Below are positions 46,366 through 59,359 of a stretch of 64,000 nt of DNA, piece by piece (the first letter of the stretch is position 1; the number at the start of each line of letters is the position of its first letter). The stretch is from NCBI GenBank assembly GCA_038501625.1, contig JAZAYU010000010.1, positions 7,337,380 to 7,401,379 of the forward strand, in the 5' to 3' direction. The notes under the pieces were generated by a model, which made no database searches, was not told the origin of the DNA, and saw only the letters and a list, made by a program, of their open reading frames with translations. The stretch is from Corbicula japonica. Its lineage: Eukaryota > Mollusca > Bivalvia > Venerida > Cyrenidae. Both the position numbers and the translations under genes were made by a program.

Positions 46366-46568
46366 GTGTGCGATGTTATTCGTTGTTGAGACGAAATCGT
46401 CTGACGGGACTGGTCATGTTTCTGATTATCTATGTGAACATGCATTCTGGATGTGCCAGGTTATTCTGCCAAATACTCCAGCCCCTCTTAACAGCCTTCT
46501 CCTTTGTGAAGAGGACATGTATCTGGCTGGGCTTTATTCAAAATAAGCAAGACAAATATAGAAGTCAT
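46366..46568 (+). other. Exon-like open segment
   Basis: Preceded by ACATTTTTCCAG (ends 46365) and followed by AGTCAT|GTGAGT. One frame is open from the acceptor to a TAA near 46546 and reads CAMLFVVETKSSDGTGHVSD then YLCEHAFWMCQVILPNTPAP; another, 72 codons from 46368, is hydrophobic. I recognise neither. The splice-like signals on both sides are the only reason to list it. Confidence 0.3.
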
Positions 46569-47604
46569 GTGAGTACAACTTGTTGAATTGAGTATACTAT
46601 TTAAAAAAATGGCAATAAGTAAATAATTAATAAAACAATTGAAAAGATGAAAAAGTATGAGCCACAACTTGACCTGTTTGGAAACAAAGCTTTTGAGACA
46701 TTGCCTCATATAATATTAAAAATTAGCCCAACTATAATAAAAAGGGTCAGTTAATTCACTTATGAGCTCAAAACAGTGTTTCCTGCCTTTAGCTCTTTGA
46801 TAAATTTGGGAAGTCTTTACAGAGATACTTTATCAAAATTTGCTAAAATGTTTTTAAAAAAGCAAGCATTGAACTAGGTTCAGAGGGATTTTCGGTGGGG
46901 ACGTATGTGATGGAGAAATTCGACGGACAAGTCGTATTTTAGCCGTAATTTACGGCCATACGCTCGCTAACGGTACTCAACTGTTGTAAAATCCACTTAA
47001 TGCGTCAGTTTGTTAGGAAAAAAACCCTGGTATTGTATAATAATTATAGTATATACATTTAAAACTATAAAAAGGTTTGATATTTAAACATGCTTTTTCT
47101 AGTTTGAAGCAACTGGTATTTTTATAAGATTTATTCATAAATAATGTTTTATAGATTCTTTAGAGTAATTTGCATACACCTGGCATATATTTATACATGT
47201 ACAGCATGAAAATTTTGATGAACAACCCTAATAATCACTCTTTTTTAAATTTCAAGAGTGAACTCCAGAAACTGATATGTGTACAAGTGGCGTATCCTCG
47301 AGTAAAAATACCAGTTTCTGGTATTCACAAGTGCAATAAACCAGCGTGACTGCACACAAAGGCTATGCTGTTGAGAATACTTATTGGTATTACTTACGGA
47401 CCACAGAGATGTAAGTGCGGTATCGTGACCTAGTTGTTTGCAGATGGCTTTGCCTGTGCATCATGTCTGCCTCATAAAAAATAAGATCCATCATATGCCC
47501 TACGTTAGATTCAGGGCTGTGAATTTTTCGCGGATTTCCGCGATTTTTGGTCCACCAGGACCAATTTTGCGATTGATGTAAATTCGAGGAGAAATTGGGG
47601 ATTT

Positions 47605-47628
47605 GGGGGGGGGGGGGGGGGGGGGGGG
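47605..47628 (+). repeat. Homopolymer run of G, over 20 bases
   Basis: An uninterrupted G run after GGGGATTTG. The next unit has only seven G at the same place, so it is a unit-specific expansion or an assembly artefact. Confidence 0.85.
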
Positions 47629-50189
47629 TATACCACTGTTACTGGTTCAATTTGATTTCCTATTTCACGCGTTTGTATTCGTTTTTATTTTAGCCGTAAT
47701 TTACGGCCATACGCTCGCTAACGGTACTCAACTGTTGTAAAATCCACTTAATGCGTCAGTTTGTTAAGGAAAAAACCCTGGTATTGTATAATATAATATA
47801 TACATTTAAAACTATAAAAAGGTTTGATATTTAAGCATGCTTTTTCTAATTTGAAGCAACTGGTATTTTTATAAGATTTATTCATAAATAATGTTTTATA
47901 GATTCTTTAGAGTAATTTGCATACACCTGGCATATATTTATACATGTACAGCATTAACATTTTGATGAACAACCCTAATAATCACTCTTTTTTAAATTTC
48001 AAGAGTGAACTCCAGAAACTGATATGTGTACAAGTGGCGTATCCTCGAGTAAAAATACCAGTTTCTGGTGTTCACAAGTGCAATAAACCAGCGTGACTGC
48101 ACACAAAGGCTATGCTTTTGACAATACTCAGTGGTACTACTTACGGACGACAGAGATGTAAGTGCGGTATCGTGACCTAGTTGTTTGCAGATGGCTTTGC
48201 CTGTGCATCATGTCTGCCTCATAAAAAAAATAAGATCCATCATATGCCCTACGTTAGATTCAGGGCTGTGAATTTTCCGCGGATTTGCGGATTTCCGCGA
48301 TTTTTGGTCCACCAGGACCAATTTTGCGATTGATGTAAATTCGAGGAGAAATTTGGGATTTGGGGGGGTATACCACTGTTACTGGTTCAATGTGATTTCC
48401 TATTTCACGCGTTTGTATTCGTTTTTATTTTAGCCGTAATTTACGGCCATACGCTCGCTAACGGTACTCAACTGTTGTAAAATCCACTTAATGCGTCAGT
48501 TTGTTAAGGAAAAAAACCCTGGTATTGTATAATATAATATATACATTTAAAACTATAAAAAGGTTTGATGTTTAAGCATGCTTTTTCTAATTTGAAACAA
48601 CTGGTATTTTTATACGATTTATTCATAAATAATGTTTTATAGATTCTTTAGAGTAATTTGCATACACCTGGCATATATTTATACATGTACAGCATTAAAA
48701 TTTTGATGAACAACCCTAATAATCACTCTCTTTTAAATTTCAAGAGTGAACTCCAGAAACTGATACGTGTACAAGTGGCGTAGCCTCGAGTAAAAATACC
48801 AGTTTCTGGTGTTCACAAGTGCAATAAACCAGCGTGACTGCACACAAAGGCTATGCTGTTGACAATACTCAGCGTTACTACTTACAGACCACTGAGATGT
48901 AAGTTCTGTCTCATGAGTTGTTTGCAGATGGCTTTGCCTGTGCATCATGTCTGCCTCATAAAAAAATAAGATCCATCATATGCCCTACGGTAGATTCAGG
49001 GCTGTGAATTTTCCGCCATGTTGATCGCCGGCTGTCTATTATTGACAACACTGGAACTGGCTGTTACCAAAGAAGTTGACAACAAACTTGTAATCTGCAT
49101 TGTTTATTCAAGTCAAAAGATATGTTTGTTTCTGAGTGTCCAGTTGTTTCTGTTACCAAAGAAGTTGGTCCAAATGACTTCGAACTTGGTATGCATGTTT
49201 CTGGCAATACACGAAATGCAGTGCACAAAACTGTAACTTGACCTTGTTCTGTTTTTGAATTATTCACCTTTGATAGATTTTTATAGAGCATTTTATGTCA
49301 ACCAACAAAAATTTCGTCAGGCAACACATCCGACTTTTATTTCTACATGTTTAACCTTTTACTTGACCTTCTTTTGTTTTTGAATTATTCCCCTTTGATA
49401 GATTTTTATAGAAAATTTTATGTCTACCAACAAAAATTTCGTCAGGCAACACATCCGACTTTTATTTCTACATGTTTAACCTTTTACTCAAATGATATGG
49501 CATTTATCACACATGACCAGTGTAGATCCAGATAAGTCTGCATGTCCATGCTGTCTGAAAAAAATCTGCACTGTCTGCTGTTAAATTTATTTAATTATTC
49601 CAGTCTAGAAGCAAACTGTAGATCCTTATAAGTCTGATTTAGATCTACTCTGGTCACACTTAGGATGTAACATCCACCATCACTTTGCTTGACGACCAGG
49701 ATACAGTGACTGTGACGTAGCGAATCTCAATTTAGTAACATTCGACAAATAAACTAGGTTGCTTAAGTACCTGATTTCTAACAAATATTCGTGAAAATAG
49801 TGCAGATTTTGGATGAAATAGATTAAATATAACTATCAATTAAGCTTCTGTTTACGTCTTGCTAAGGAAAAAAACCCTGGTATTGTATAATATAATATAT
49901 ACATTTAAAACTATAAAAAGGTTTGATATTTAATCATGCTTTTTCTAATTTGAAACAACTGGTATTTTTATACGATTTATTCATAAATAATGTTTTATAG
50001 ATTCTTTAGAGTAATTTCCATACACCTGGCATATATTTATACATGTACAGCATTAAAATTTTGATGAACAACCCTAATAATCACTCTGTTTTAAATTTCA
50101 AGAGTGAACTCCAGAAACTGATATGTGTACAAGTGGCGTAGCCTCGAGTAAAAATACCAGTTTCTGGTGTTCACAAGTGCAATAAACCA

Positions 50190-51240
50190 GCGTGACTGCA
50201 CACAAAGGCTATGCTGTTGACAATACTCAGCGTTACTACTTACAGACCACAGAGATGTAAGTTCTGTCTCATGAGTTGTTTGCAGATGGCTTTGCCTGTG
50301 CATCATGTCTGCACACAGGCTATGCTGTTGACAATACTCAGCGTTACTACTTACAGACCACAGAGATGTAAGTTCTGTCTCATGAGTTGTTTGCAGATGG
50401 CTTTGCCTGTGCATCATGTCTGCCTCATAAAAAAATAAGATCCATCATATGCCCTACGGTAGATTCAGGGCTATTATTGACAACACTGCATTGTCTATCT
50501 GGTGTTCACAAGTGCAATAAACCAGCGTGACTGCACACAAAGGCTATGCTGTTGACAATACTCAGCGTCTACTTACAGACCACAGAGATGTAAGTTCTGT
50601 CTCATGAGTTGTTTGCAGATGGCTTTGCCTGTGCATCATGTCTGCACACAAAGGCTATGCTGTTGACAATACTCAGCGTTACTACTTACAGACCACAGAG
50701 ATGTAAGTTCTGTCTCATGAGTTGTTTGCAGATGGCTTTGCCTGTGCATCATGTCTGCCTCATAAAAAAATAAGATCCATCATATGCCCTACGGTAGATT
50801 CAGGGCTATTATTGACAACACTGCATTGTCTATCTGGTGTTCACAAGTGCAATAAACCAGCGTGACTGCACACAAAGGCTATGCTGTTGACAATACTCAG
50901 CGTTACTACTTACAGACCACAGAGATGTAAGTTCTGTCTCATGAGTTGTTTGCAGATGGCTTTGCCTGTGCATCATGTCTGCCTCATAAAAAAATAAGAT
51001 CCATCATATGCCCTACGGTAGATTCAGGGCTATTATTGACAACACTGCATTGTCTATCTGGTGTTCACAAGTGCAATAAACCAGCGTGACTGCACACAAA
51101 GGCTATGCTGTTGACAATACTCAGCGTTACTACTTACAGACCACAGAGATGTAAGTTCTGTCTCATGAGTTGTTTGCAGATGGCTTTGCCTGTGCATCAT
51201 GTCTGCCTCATAAAAAAATAAGATCCATCATATGCCCTAC
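50190..51240 (+). repeat. Inner VNTR of macrosatellite unit 4 (six copies)
   Basis: GGCTATGCTGTTGACAATAC occurs six times. Two levels: a basic unit of about 112 bp, and a 223-bp unit that adds AGATCCATCATATGCCCTAC and a GCATTGTCTATCTGGTGTTC junction. Confidence 0.92.
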
Positions 51241-51269
51241 GGTAGATTCAGGGCTGTGAATTTTCCGCC

Positions 51270-51452
51270 ATGTTGATCGCCGGCTGTCTATTATTGACAA
51301 CACTGGAACTGGCTGTTACCAAAGAAGTTGACAACAAACTTGTTATCTGCATTGTTTATTCAAGTCATAAGATATGTTTGTTTCTGAGTGTCCAGTTGTT
51401 TCCAGATGGTTTTTTGAGTGCAGCATGTCTGCCTAATAAAAATGCCATATGA
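51270..51452 (+). CDS. Repeat-borne sORF A, 60 residues (unit 4)
   Basis: Begins MLIAGCLLLTTLELAVTKEV, which resembles a short signal peptide, with CCGCC before the ATG. Ends LFPDGFLSAACLPNKNAI. Near-identical intact copies are at 53948, 55711, 57813 and 59360; the unit-3 copy (49018) is fused by deletion to the end of sORF B sequence. All copies are so similar at DNA level that retention of the frame is not evidence of selection. No family recognised. Confidence 0.25.
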   Translation: MLIAGCLLLTTLELAVTKEVDNKLVICIVYSSHKICLFLSVQLFPDGFLSAACLPNKNAI

Positions 51453-51466
51453 ATTATCATTGAGCT

Positions 51467-51673
51467 ATGTCTGCTTTAGTTCTATTTGGTGTGCTTGTCT
51501 TGTTGTTTTCCCTTTTCTTTTGGCAGATTTCAACTGTTGTGTGGAATGATACTGGTTTTGGGATTTGGAAAATTGACCTGGCTGTTACCAAAGAAGTTGG
51601 TCCAAATGACTTCGAACTTGGTATGCATGTTTCTGGCAATACACGAAATGCAGTGCACAAAACCGTAACTTGA
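51467..51673 (+). CDS. Repeat-borne sORF B, 68 residues (unit 4)
   Basis: MSALVLFGVLVLLFSLFFWQ, then STVVWNDTGFGIWKIDLAVT and KEVGPNDFELGMHVSGN. The hydrophobic start is encoded by a pyrimidine tract ending TCTTTTGGCAG, which also looks like a 3' splice site, and GAACTTG|GTATGC looks like a donor. An exon at 51536-51624 is thus an alternative reading. Other copies are at 54145, 55908, 58010 (Phe to Ser change) and 59557. Confidence 0.25.
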   Translation: MSALVLFGVLVLLFSLFFWQISTVVWNDTGFGIWKIDLAVTKEVGPNDFELGMHVSGNTRNAVHKTVT

Positions 51674-52649
51674 CCTTGTTCTGTTTTTGAATTATTCACC
51701 TTTGAAAGATTTTTATAGAGCATTTTATGTCAACCAACAAAAATTTCGTCAGGCAACACATCCGACTTTTATTTCTACATGTTTAACCTTTTACTTGACC
51801 TTGTTCTGTTTTTGAATTATTCCCCTTTGATAGATTTTTATAGAGCATTTTATGTCTACCAACAAAAATTTCATCAGGCAACACATCCGACTTTTATTTC
51901 TACATGTTTAACCTTTTACTCAAATGATATGACATTTATCACACATGACCAGTGTAGATCCAGATAAGTCTGCATGTCCATGCTGTCTGAAAAAAATCTG
52001 CGCTGTCTGCTGTTAAATTTATTTAATTATTCCAATAAATTTAATTATTCCAGTCTAGAAGCAAACTGTAGATCCTTATAAGTCTGATTTAGATCTACTC
52101 TGGTGACACTTAGGATGTAACATCCACCATCACTTTGCTTAACGACCAGGATACAGTGTCTGTGACGTAGCGAATCTCAATTTAGTAACATTCGACAAAT
52201 AAACTAGGTTGCTTAAGTACCTGATTTCTAACAAATATTCGTGAAAATAGTGCAGATTTTGGATGAAATAGATTAAATATAACTATCAATTAAGCTTCTG
52301 TTTACGTCTTGCTAAGGAAAAAAACCCTGGTATTGTATAATATAATATATACATTTAAAACTATAAAAAGGTTTGATATTTAATCATGCTTTTTCTAATT
52401 TGAAACAACTGGTATTTTTATACGATTTATTCATAAATAATGTTTTATAGATTCTTGAAGGGTAATTTGCATACACCTGGCATATATTTATACATGTACA
52501 GCAATAAAATTTTGACGAACAACCCTAATAATCACTCTGTTTTAAATTTCAAGAGTGAACTCCAGAAACTGATATGTGTACAAGTGGCGTAGCCTCGAGT
52601 AAAAATACCAGTTTCTGGTGTTCACAAGTGCAATAAACCAGCGTGACTG

Positions 52650-53920
52650 CACACAAAGGCTATGCTGTTGACAATACTCAGCGTTACTACTTACAGACCA
52701 CAGAGATGTAAGTTCTGTCTCATGAGTTGTTTGCAGATGGCTTTGCCTGTGCATCATGTCTGCCTCATAAAAAAATAAGATCCATCATATGCCCTACGGT
52801 AGATTCAGGGCTATTATTGACAACACTGCATTGTCTATCTGGTGTTCACAAGTGCAATAAACCAGCGTGACTGCACACAAAGGCTATGCTGTTGACAATA
52901 CTCAGCGTTACTACTTACAGACCACAGAGATGTAAGTTCTGTCTCATGAGTTGTTTGCAGATGGCTTTGCCTGTGCATCATGTCTGCACACAAAGGCTAT
53001 GCTGTTGACATACTCAGCGTTACTACTTACAGACCACAGAGATGTAAGTTCTGTCTCATGAGTTGTTTGCAGATGGCTTTGCCTGTGCATCATGTCTGCC
53101 TCATAAAAAAATAAGATCCATCATATGCCCTACGGTAGATTCAGGGCTATTATTGACAACACTGCATTGTCTATCTGGTGTTCACAAGTGCAATAAACCA
53201 GCGTGACTGCACACAAAGGCTATGCTGTTGACAATACTCAGCGTTACTACTTACAGACCACAGAGATGTAAGTTCTGTCTCATGAGTTGTTTGCAGATGG
53301 CTTTGCCTGTGCATCATGTCTGCACACAAAGGCTATGCTGTTGACAATACTCAGCGTTACTACTTACAGACCACAGAGATGTAAGTTCTGTCTCATGAGT
53401 TGTTTGCAGATGGCTTTGCCTGTGCATCATGTCTGCCTCATAAAAAAATAAGATCCATCATATGCCCTACGGTAGATTCAGGGCTATTATTGACAACACT
53501 GCATTGTCTATCTGGTGTTCACAAGTGCAATAAACCAGCGTGACTGCACACAAAGGCTATGCTGTTGACAATACTCAGCGTTACTACTTACAGACCACAG
53601 AGATGTAAGTTCTGTCTCATGAGTTGTTTGCAGATGGCTTTGCCTGTGCATCATGTCTGCCTCATAAAAAAATAAGATCCATCATATGCCATACGGTAGA
53701 TTCAGGGCTATTATTGACAACACTGCATTGTCTATCTGGTGTTCACAAGTGCAATAAACCAGCGTGACTGCACACAAAGGCTATGCTGTTGACAATACTC
53801 AGCGTTACTACTTACAGACCACAGAGATGTAAGTTCTGTCTCATGAGTTGTTTGCAGATGGCTTTGCCTGTGCATCATGTCTGCCTCATAAAAAAATAAG
53901 ATCCATCATATGCCCTACGG
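52650..53920 (+). repeat. Inner VNTR of macrosatellite unit 5 (seven copies)
   Basis: Same two-level structure. Spacing of GGTGTTCACAAGTGCAATAA is 223, about 338, about 336, then 223 bp; the longer steps carry one extra 112-bp unit. The largest inner array in the window. Confidence 0.92.
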
Positions 53921-53947
53921 TAGATTCAGGGCTGTGAATTTTCCGCC

Positions 53948-54130
53948 ATGTTGATCGCCGGCTGTCTATTATTGACAACACTGGAACTGGCTGTTACCAA
54001 AGAAGTTGACAACAAACTTGTTATCTGCATTGTTTATTCAAGTCATAAGATATGTTTGTTTCTGAGTGTCCAGTTGTTTCCAGATGGTTTTGTGAGTGCA
54101 GCATGTCTGCCTAATAAAAATGCCATATGA
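53948..54130 (+). CDS. Repeat-borne sORF A (unit 5 copy)
   Basis: Same frame as the unit-4 copy, with Val instead of Leu in PDGFVSAACL. Status as a gene unproven. Confidence 0.22.
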   Translation: MLIAGCLLLTTLELAVTKEVDNKLVICIVYSSHKICLFLSVQLFPDGFVSAACLPNKNAI

Positions 54131-55309
54131 ATTATCATTGAGCTATGTCTGCTTTAGTTCTATTTGGTGTGCTTGTCTTGTTGTTTTACCTTTTCTTTTG
54201 GCAGATTTCAACTGTTGTGTGGAATGATACTGGTTTTGGGATTTGGAAAATTGACCTGGCTGTTACCAAAGAAGTTGGTCCAAATGACTTCGAACTTGGT
54301 ATGCATGTTTCTGGCAATACACGAAATGCAGTGCACAAAACCGTAACTTGACCTTGTTCTGTTTTTGAATTATTCACCTTTGAAAGATTTTTATAGAGCA
54401 TTTTATGTCAACCAACAAAAATTTCGTCAGGCAACACATCCGACTTTTATTTCTACATGTTTAACCTTTTACTTGACCTTGTTCTGTTTTTGAATTATTC
54501 CCCTTTGATAGATTTTTATAGAGCATTTTATGTCTACCAACAAAAATTTCATCAGGCAACACATCCGACTTTTATTTCTACATGTTTAACCTTCTACTCA
54601 AATGATATGACATTTATCACACATGACCAGTGTAGATCCAGATAAGTCTGCATGTCCATGCTGTCTGAAAAAAATCTGCGCTGTCTGCTGTTAAATTTAT
54701 TTAATTATTCCAGTCTAGAAGCAAACTGTAGATCCTTATAAGTCTGATTTAGATCTACTCTGGTGACACTTAGGATGTAACATCCACCATCACTTTGCTT
54801 AACGACCAGGATACAGTGTCTGTGACGTAGCGAATCTCAATTAAGTAACATTCGACAAATAAACTAGGTTGCTTAAGTACCTGATTTCTAACAAATATTC
54901 GTGAAAATAGTGCAGATTTTGGATGAAATAGATTAAATATAACTATCAATTAAGCTTCTGTTTACGTCTTGCTAAGGAAAAAAACCCTGGTATTGTATAA
55001 TATAATATATACATTTAAAACTATAAAAAGGTTTGATATTTAAGCATGCTTTTTCTAATTTGAAACAACTGGTATTTTTATACGATTTATTCATAAATAA
55101 TGTTTTATAGATTCTTGAAGGGTAATTTGCATACACCTGGCATATATTTATACATGTACAGCAATAAAATTTTGATGAATAACCCTAATAATCACTCTGT
55201 TTTAAATTTCAAGAGTGAACTCCAGAAACTGATATGTGTACAAGTGGCGTAGCCTCGAGTAAAAATACCAGTTTCTGGTGTTCACAAGTGCAATAAACCA
55301 GCGTGACTG

Positions 55310-55690
55310 CACACAAAGGCTATGCTGTTGACAATACTCAGCGTTACTACTTACAGACCACAGAGATGTAAGTTCTGTCTCATGAGTTGTTTGCAGATGG
55401 CTTTGCCTGTGCATCATGTCTGCCTCATAAAAAAATAAGATCCATCATATGCCCTACGGTAGATTCAGGGCTATTATTGACAACACTGCATTGTCTATCT
55501 GGTGTTCACAAGTGCAATAAACCAGCGTGACTGCACACAAAGGCTATGCTGTTGACAATACTCAGCGTTACTACTTACAGACCACAGAGATGTAAGTTCT
55601 GTCTCATGAGTTGTTTGCAGATGGCTTTGCCTGTGCATCATGTCTGCCTCATAAAAAAATAAGATCCATCATATGCCCTACGGTAGATTC
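55310..55690 (+). repeat. Inner VNTR of macrosatellite unit 6 (two copies)
   Basis: Two copies 224 bp apart, no extra 112-bp units. Confidence 0.9.
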
Positions 55691-57074
55691 AGGGCTGTGA
55701 ATTTTCTGCCATGTTGATCGCCGGCTGTCTATTATTGACAACACTGGAACTGGCTGTTACCAAAGAAGTTGACAACAAACTTGTTATCTGCATTGTTTAT
55801 TCAAGTCATAAGATATGTTTGTTTCTGAGTGTCCAGTTGTTTCCAGATGGCTTTGTGAGTGCAGCATGTCTGCCTAATAAAAATGCCATATGAATTATCA
55901 TTGAGCTATGTCTGCTTTAGTTCTATTTGGTGTGCTTGTCTTGTTGTTTTCCCTTTTCTTTTGGCAGATTTCAACTGTTGTGTGGAATGATACTGGTTTT
56001 GGGATTTGGAAAATTGACCTGGCTGTTACCAAAGAAGTTGGTCCAAATGACTTCGAACTTGGTATGCATGTTTCTGGCAATACACGAAATGCAGTGCACA
56101 AAACCGTAACTTGACCTTGTTCTGTTTTTGAATTATTCACCTTTGAAAGATATTTATAGAGAATTTTATGTCAACCAACAAAAATTTCGTCAGGCAGCAC
56201 ATCCGACTTTTATTTCTACATGTTTAACCTTTTACTTGACCTTGTTCTGTTTTTGAATTATTCCCCTTTGATAGATTTTTATAGAGCATTTTATGTCTAC
56301 CAACAAAAATTTCATCAGGCAACACATCCGACTTTTATTTCTACATGTTTAACCTTTTACTTAAATGATATGACATTTATTATCACACATGACCAGTGTA
56401 GATCCAGATAAGTCTGCATGTCCATGCTGTCTGAAAAAAATCTGCGCTGTCTTCTGTTAAATTTATTTAATTATTCCAGTCTAGAAGCAAACTGTAGATC
56501 CTTATAAGTCTGATTTAGATCTACTCTGGTCACACTTAGGATGTAACATCCACCATCACTTTGCTTGACGACCAGGATACAGTGTCTGTGACGTAGCGAA
56601 TCTCAATTTAGTAACATTCGACAAATAAACTAGGTTGCTTAAGTACCTGATTTCTAACAAATATTCGTGAAAATAGTGCAGATTTTGGATGAAATAGATT
56701 AAATATAACTATCAATTAAGCTTCTGTTTACGTCTTGCTAAGGAAAAAAACCCTGGTATTGTATAATATAATATATACATTTAAAACTATAAAAAGGTTT
56801 GATATTTAAGCATGCTTTTTCTAATTTGAAACAACTGGTATTTTTATACGATTTATTCATAAATAATGTTTTATAGATTCTTTAGAGTAATTTGCATACA
56901 CCTGGCATATATTTATACATGTACAGCTATACAATTTTGATGAACAACCCTAATAATCACTCTGTTTTAAATTTCAAGAGTGAACTCCAGAAACTGATAT
57001 GTGTACAAGTGGCGTAGCCTCGAGTAAAAATACCAGTTTCTGGTGTTCACAAGTGCAATAAACCAGCGTGACTG

Positions 57075-57790
57075 CACACAAAGGCTATGCTGTTGACAAT
57101 ACTCAGCGTTACTACTTACAGACCACAGAGATGTAAGTTCTGTCTCATGAGTTGTTTGCAGATGGCTTTGCCTGTGCATCATGTCTGCCTCATAAAAAAA
57201 TAAGATCCATCATATGCCCTACGGTAGATTCAGGGCTATTATTGACAACACTGCATTGTCTATCTGGTGTTCACAAGTGCAATAAACCAGCGTGACTGCA
57301 CACAAAGGCTATGCTGTTGACAATACTCAGCGTTACTACTTACAGACCACAGAGATGTAAGTTCTGTCTCATGAGTTGTTTGCAGATGGCTTTGCCTGTG
57401 CATCATGTCTGCACACAAAGGCTATGCTGTTGACAATACTCAGCGTTACTACTTACAGACCACAGAGATGTTAGTTCTGTCTCATGAGTTGTTTGCAGAT
57501 GGCTTTGCCTGTGCATCATGTCTGCCTCATAAAAAAATAAGATCCATCATATGCCCTACGGTAGATTCAGGGCTATTATTGACAACACTGCATTGTCTAT
57601 CTGGTGTTCACAAGTGCAATAAACCAGCGTGACTGCACACAATTGCTATGCTGTTGACAATACTCAGCGTTACTACTTACAGACCACAGAGATGTAAGTT
57701 CTGTCTCATGAGTTGTTTGCAGATGGCTTTGCCTGTGCATCATGTCTGCCTCATAAAAAAATAAGATCCATCATATGCCCTACGGTAGAT
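57075..57790 (+). repeat. Inner VNTR of macrosatellite unit 7 (four copies)
   Basis: Four copies. The third carries GATGTTAGTT in place of GATGTAAGTT, which removes a stop codon and opens a 75-codon frame at 57405-57632; the fourth has ACAATTGCTATG for ACAAAGGCTATG. Confidence 0.9.
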
Positions 57791-59359
57791 TCAGGGCTGT
57801 GAATTTTCCGCCATGTTGATCGCCGGCTGTCTATTATTGACAACACTGGAACTGGCTGTTACCAAAGAAGTTGACAACAAACTTGTTATCTGCATTGTTT
57901 ATTCAAGTCATAAGATATGTTTGTTTCTGAGTGTCCAGTTGTTTCCAGATGGCTTTGTGAGTGCAGCATGTCTGCCTAATAAAAATGCCATATGAATTAT
58001 CATTGAGCTATGTCTGCTTTAGTTCTATTTGGTGTGCTTGTCTTGTTGTTTTCCCTTTTCTTTTGGCAGATTTCAACTGTTGTGTGGAATGATACTGGTT
58101 TTGGGATTTGGAAAATTGACCTGGCTGTTACCAAAGAAGTTGGTCCAAATGACTCCGAACTTGGTATGCATGTTTCTGGCAATACACGAAATGCAGTGCA
58201 CAAAACCGTAACTTGACCTTGTTCTGTTTTTGAATTATTCACCTTTGATAGATTTTTATAGAGCATTTTATGTCAACCAACAAAAATTACGTCAGGCAAC
58301 ACATCCGACTTTTATTTCTACATGTTTAACCTTTTACTTGACCTTGTTCTATTTTTGAATTATTCCCCTTTGATAGATTTTTATAGAGCATTTTATGTCT
58401 ACCAACAAAAATTTCATCAGGCAACACATCCGACTTTTATTTCTACATGTTTAACCTTTTACTCAAATGATATGACATTTATCACACATGACCAGTGTAG
58501 ATCCAGATAAGTCTGCATGTCCATGCTGTCTGAAAAAAATCTGCGCTGTCTGCTGTTAAATTTATTTAATTATTCCAGTCTAGAAGCAAACTGTAGATCC
58601 TTATAAGTCTGATTTAGATCTACTCTGGTCGCACTTAGGATGTAACATCCACCATCACTTTGCTTGACGACCAGGATACAGTGTCTGTGACGTAGCGAAT
58701 CTCAATTTAGTAACATTCGACAAATAAACTAGGTTGCTTAAGTACCTGATTTCTAACAAATATTCGTGAAAATAGTGCAGATTTTGGATGAAATAGATTA
58801 AATACAACTATCAATTAAGCTTCTGTTTACGTCTTGCTAAGGAAAAAAACCCTGGTATTGTATAATATAATATATACATTTAAAACTATAAAAAGGTTTG
58901 ATATTCAAGCATGCTTTTTCTAATTTGAAACAACTAGTATTTTTATACGATTTATTCATAAATAATGTTTTATAGATTCTTTAGAGTAATTTGCATACAC
59001 CTGGCATATATTTATACATGTACAGCATTAAAATTTTGATGAACAACCCTAATAATCACTCTGTTTTAAATTTCAAGAGTGAACTCCAGAAACTGATATG
59101 TGTACAAGTGGTGTAGCCTCGAGTAAAAATATCAGTTTCTGGTGTTCACAAGTGCAATAAACCAGCTTGACTGCACACAAAGGCTATGCTGTTGACAATA
59201 CTCAGCGTTACTACTTACAGACCACAGAGATGTAAGTTCTGTCTCATGAGAGTCCCTAGTTGTTTGCAGATGGCTTTGCCTGTGCATCATGTCTGCCTCA
59301 TAAAAAAATAAGATCCATCATATGCCCTACGGTAGATTCAGGGCTGTAAATTTTCCGCC

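Noticed and set aside
48733..57182. Conserved 71-codon minus-strand ORF in each macrosatellite unit (starts MMHRQSHLQTTHETEL)
   Set aside because: The units are nearly identical in DNA, so the open frame is inherited by copying; a 108-codon version arises simply from an extra inner repeat. No domain or start context supports it.
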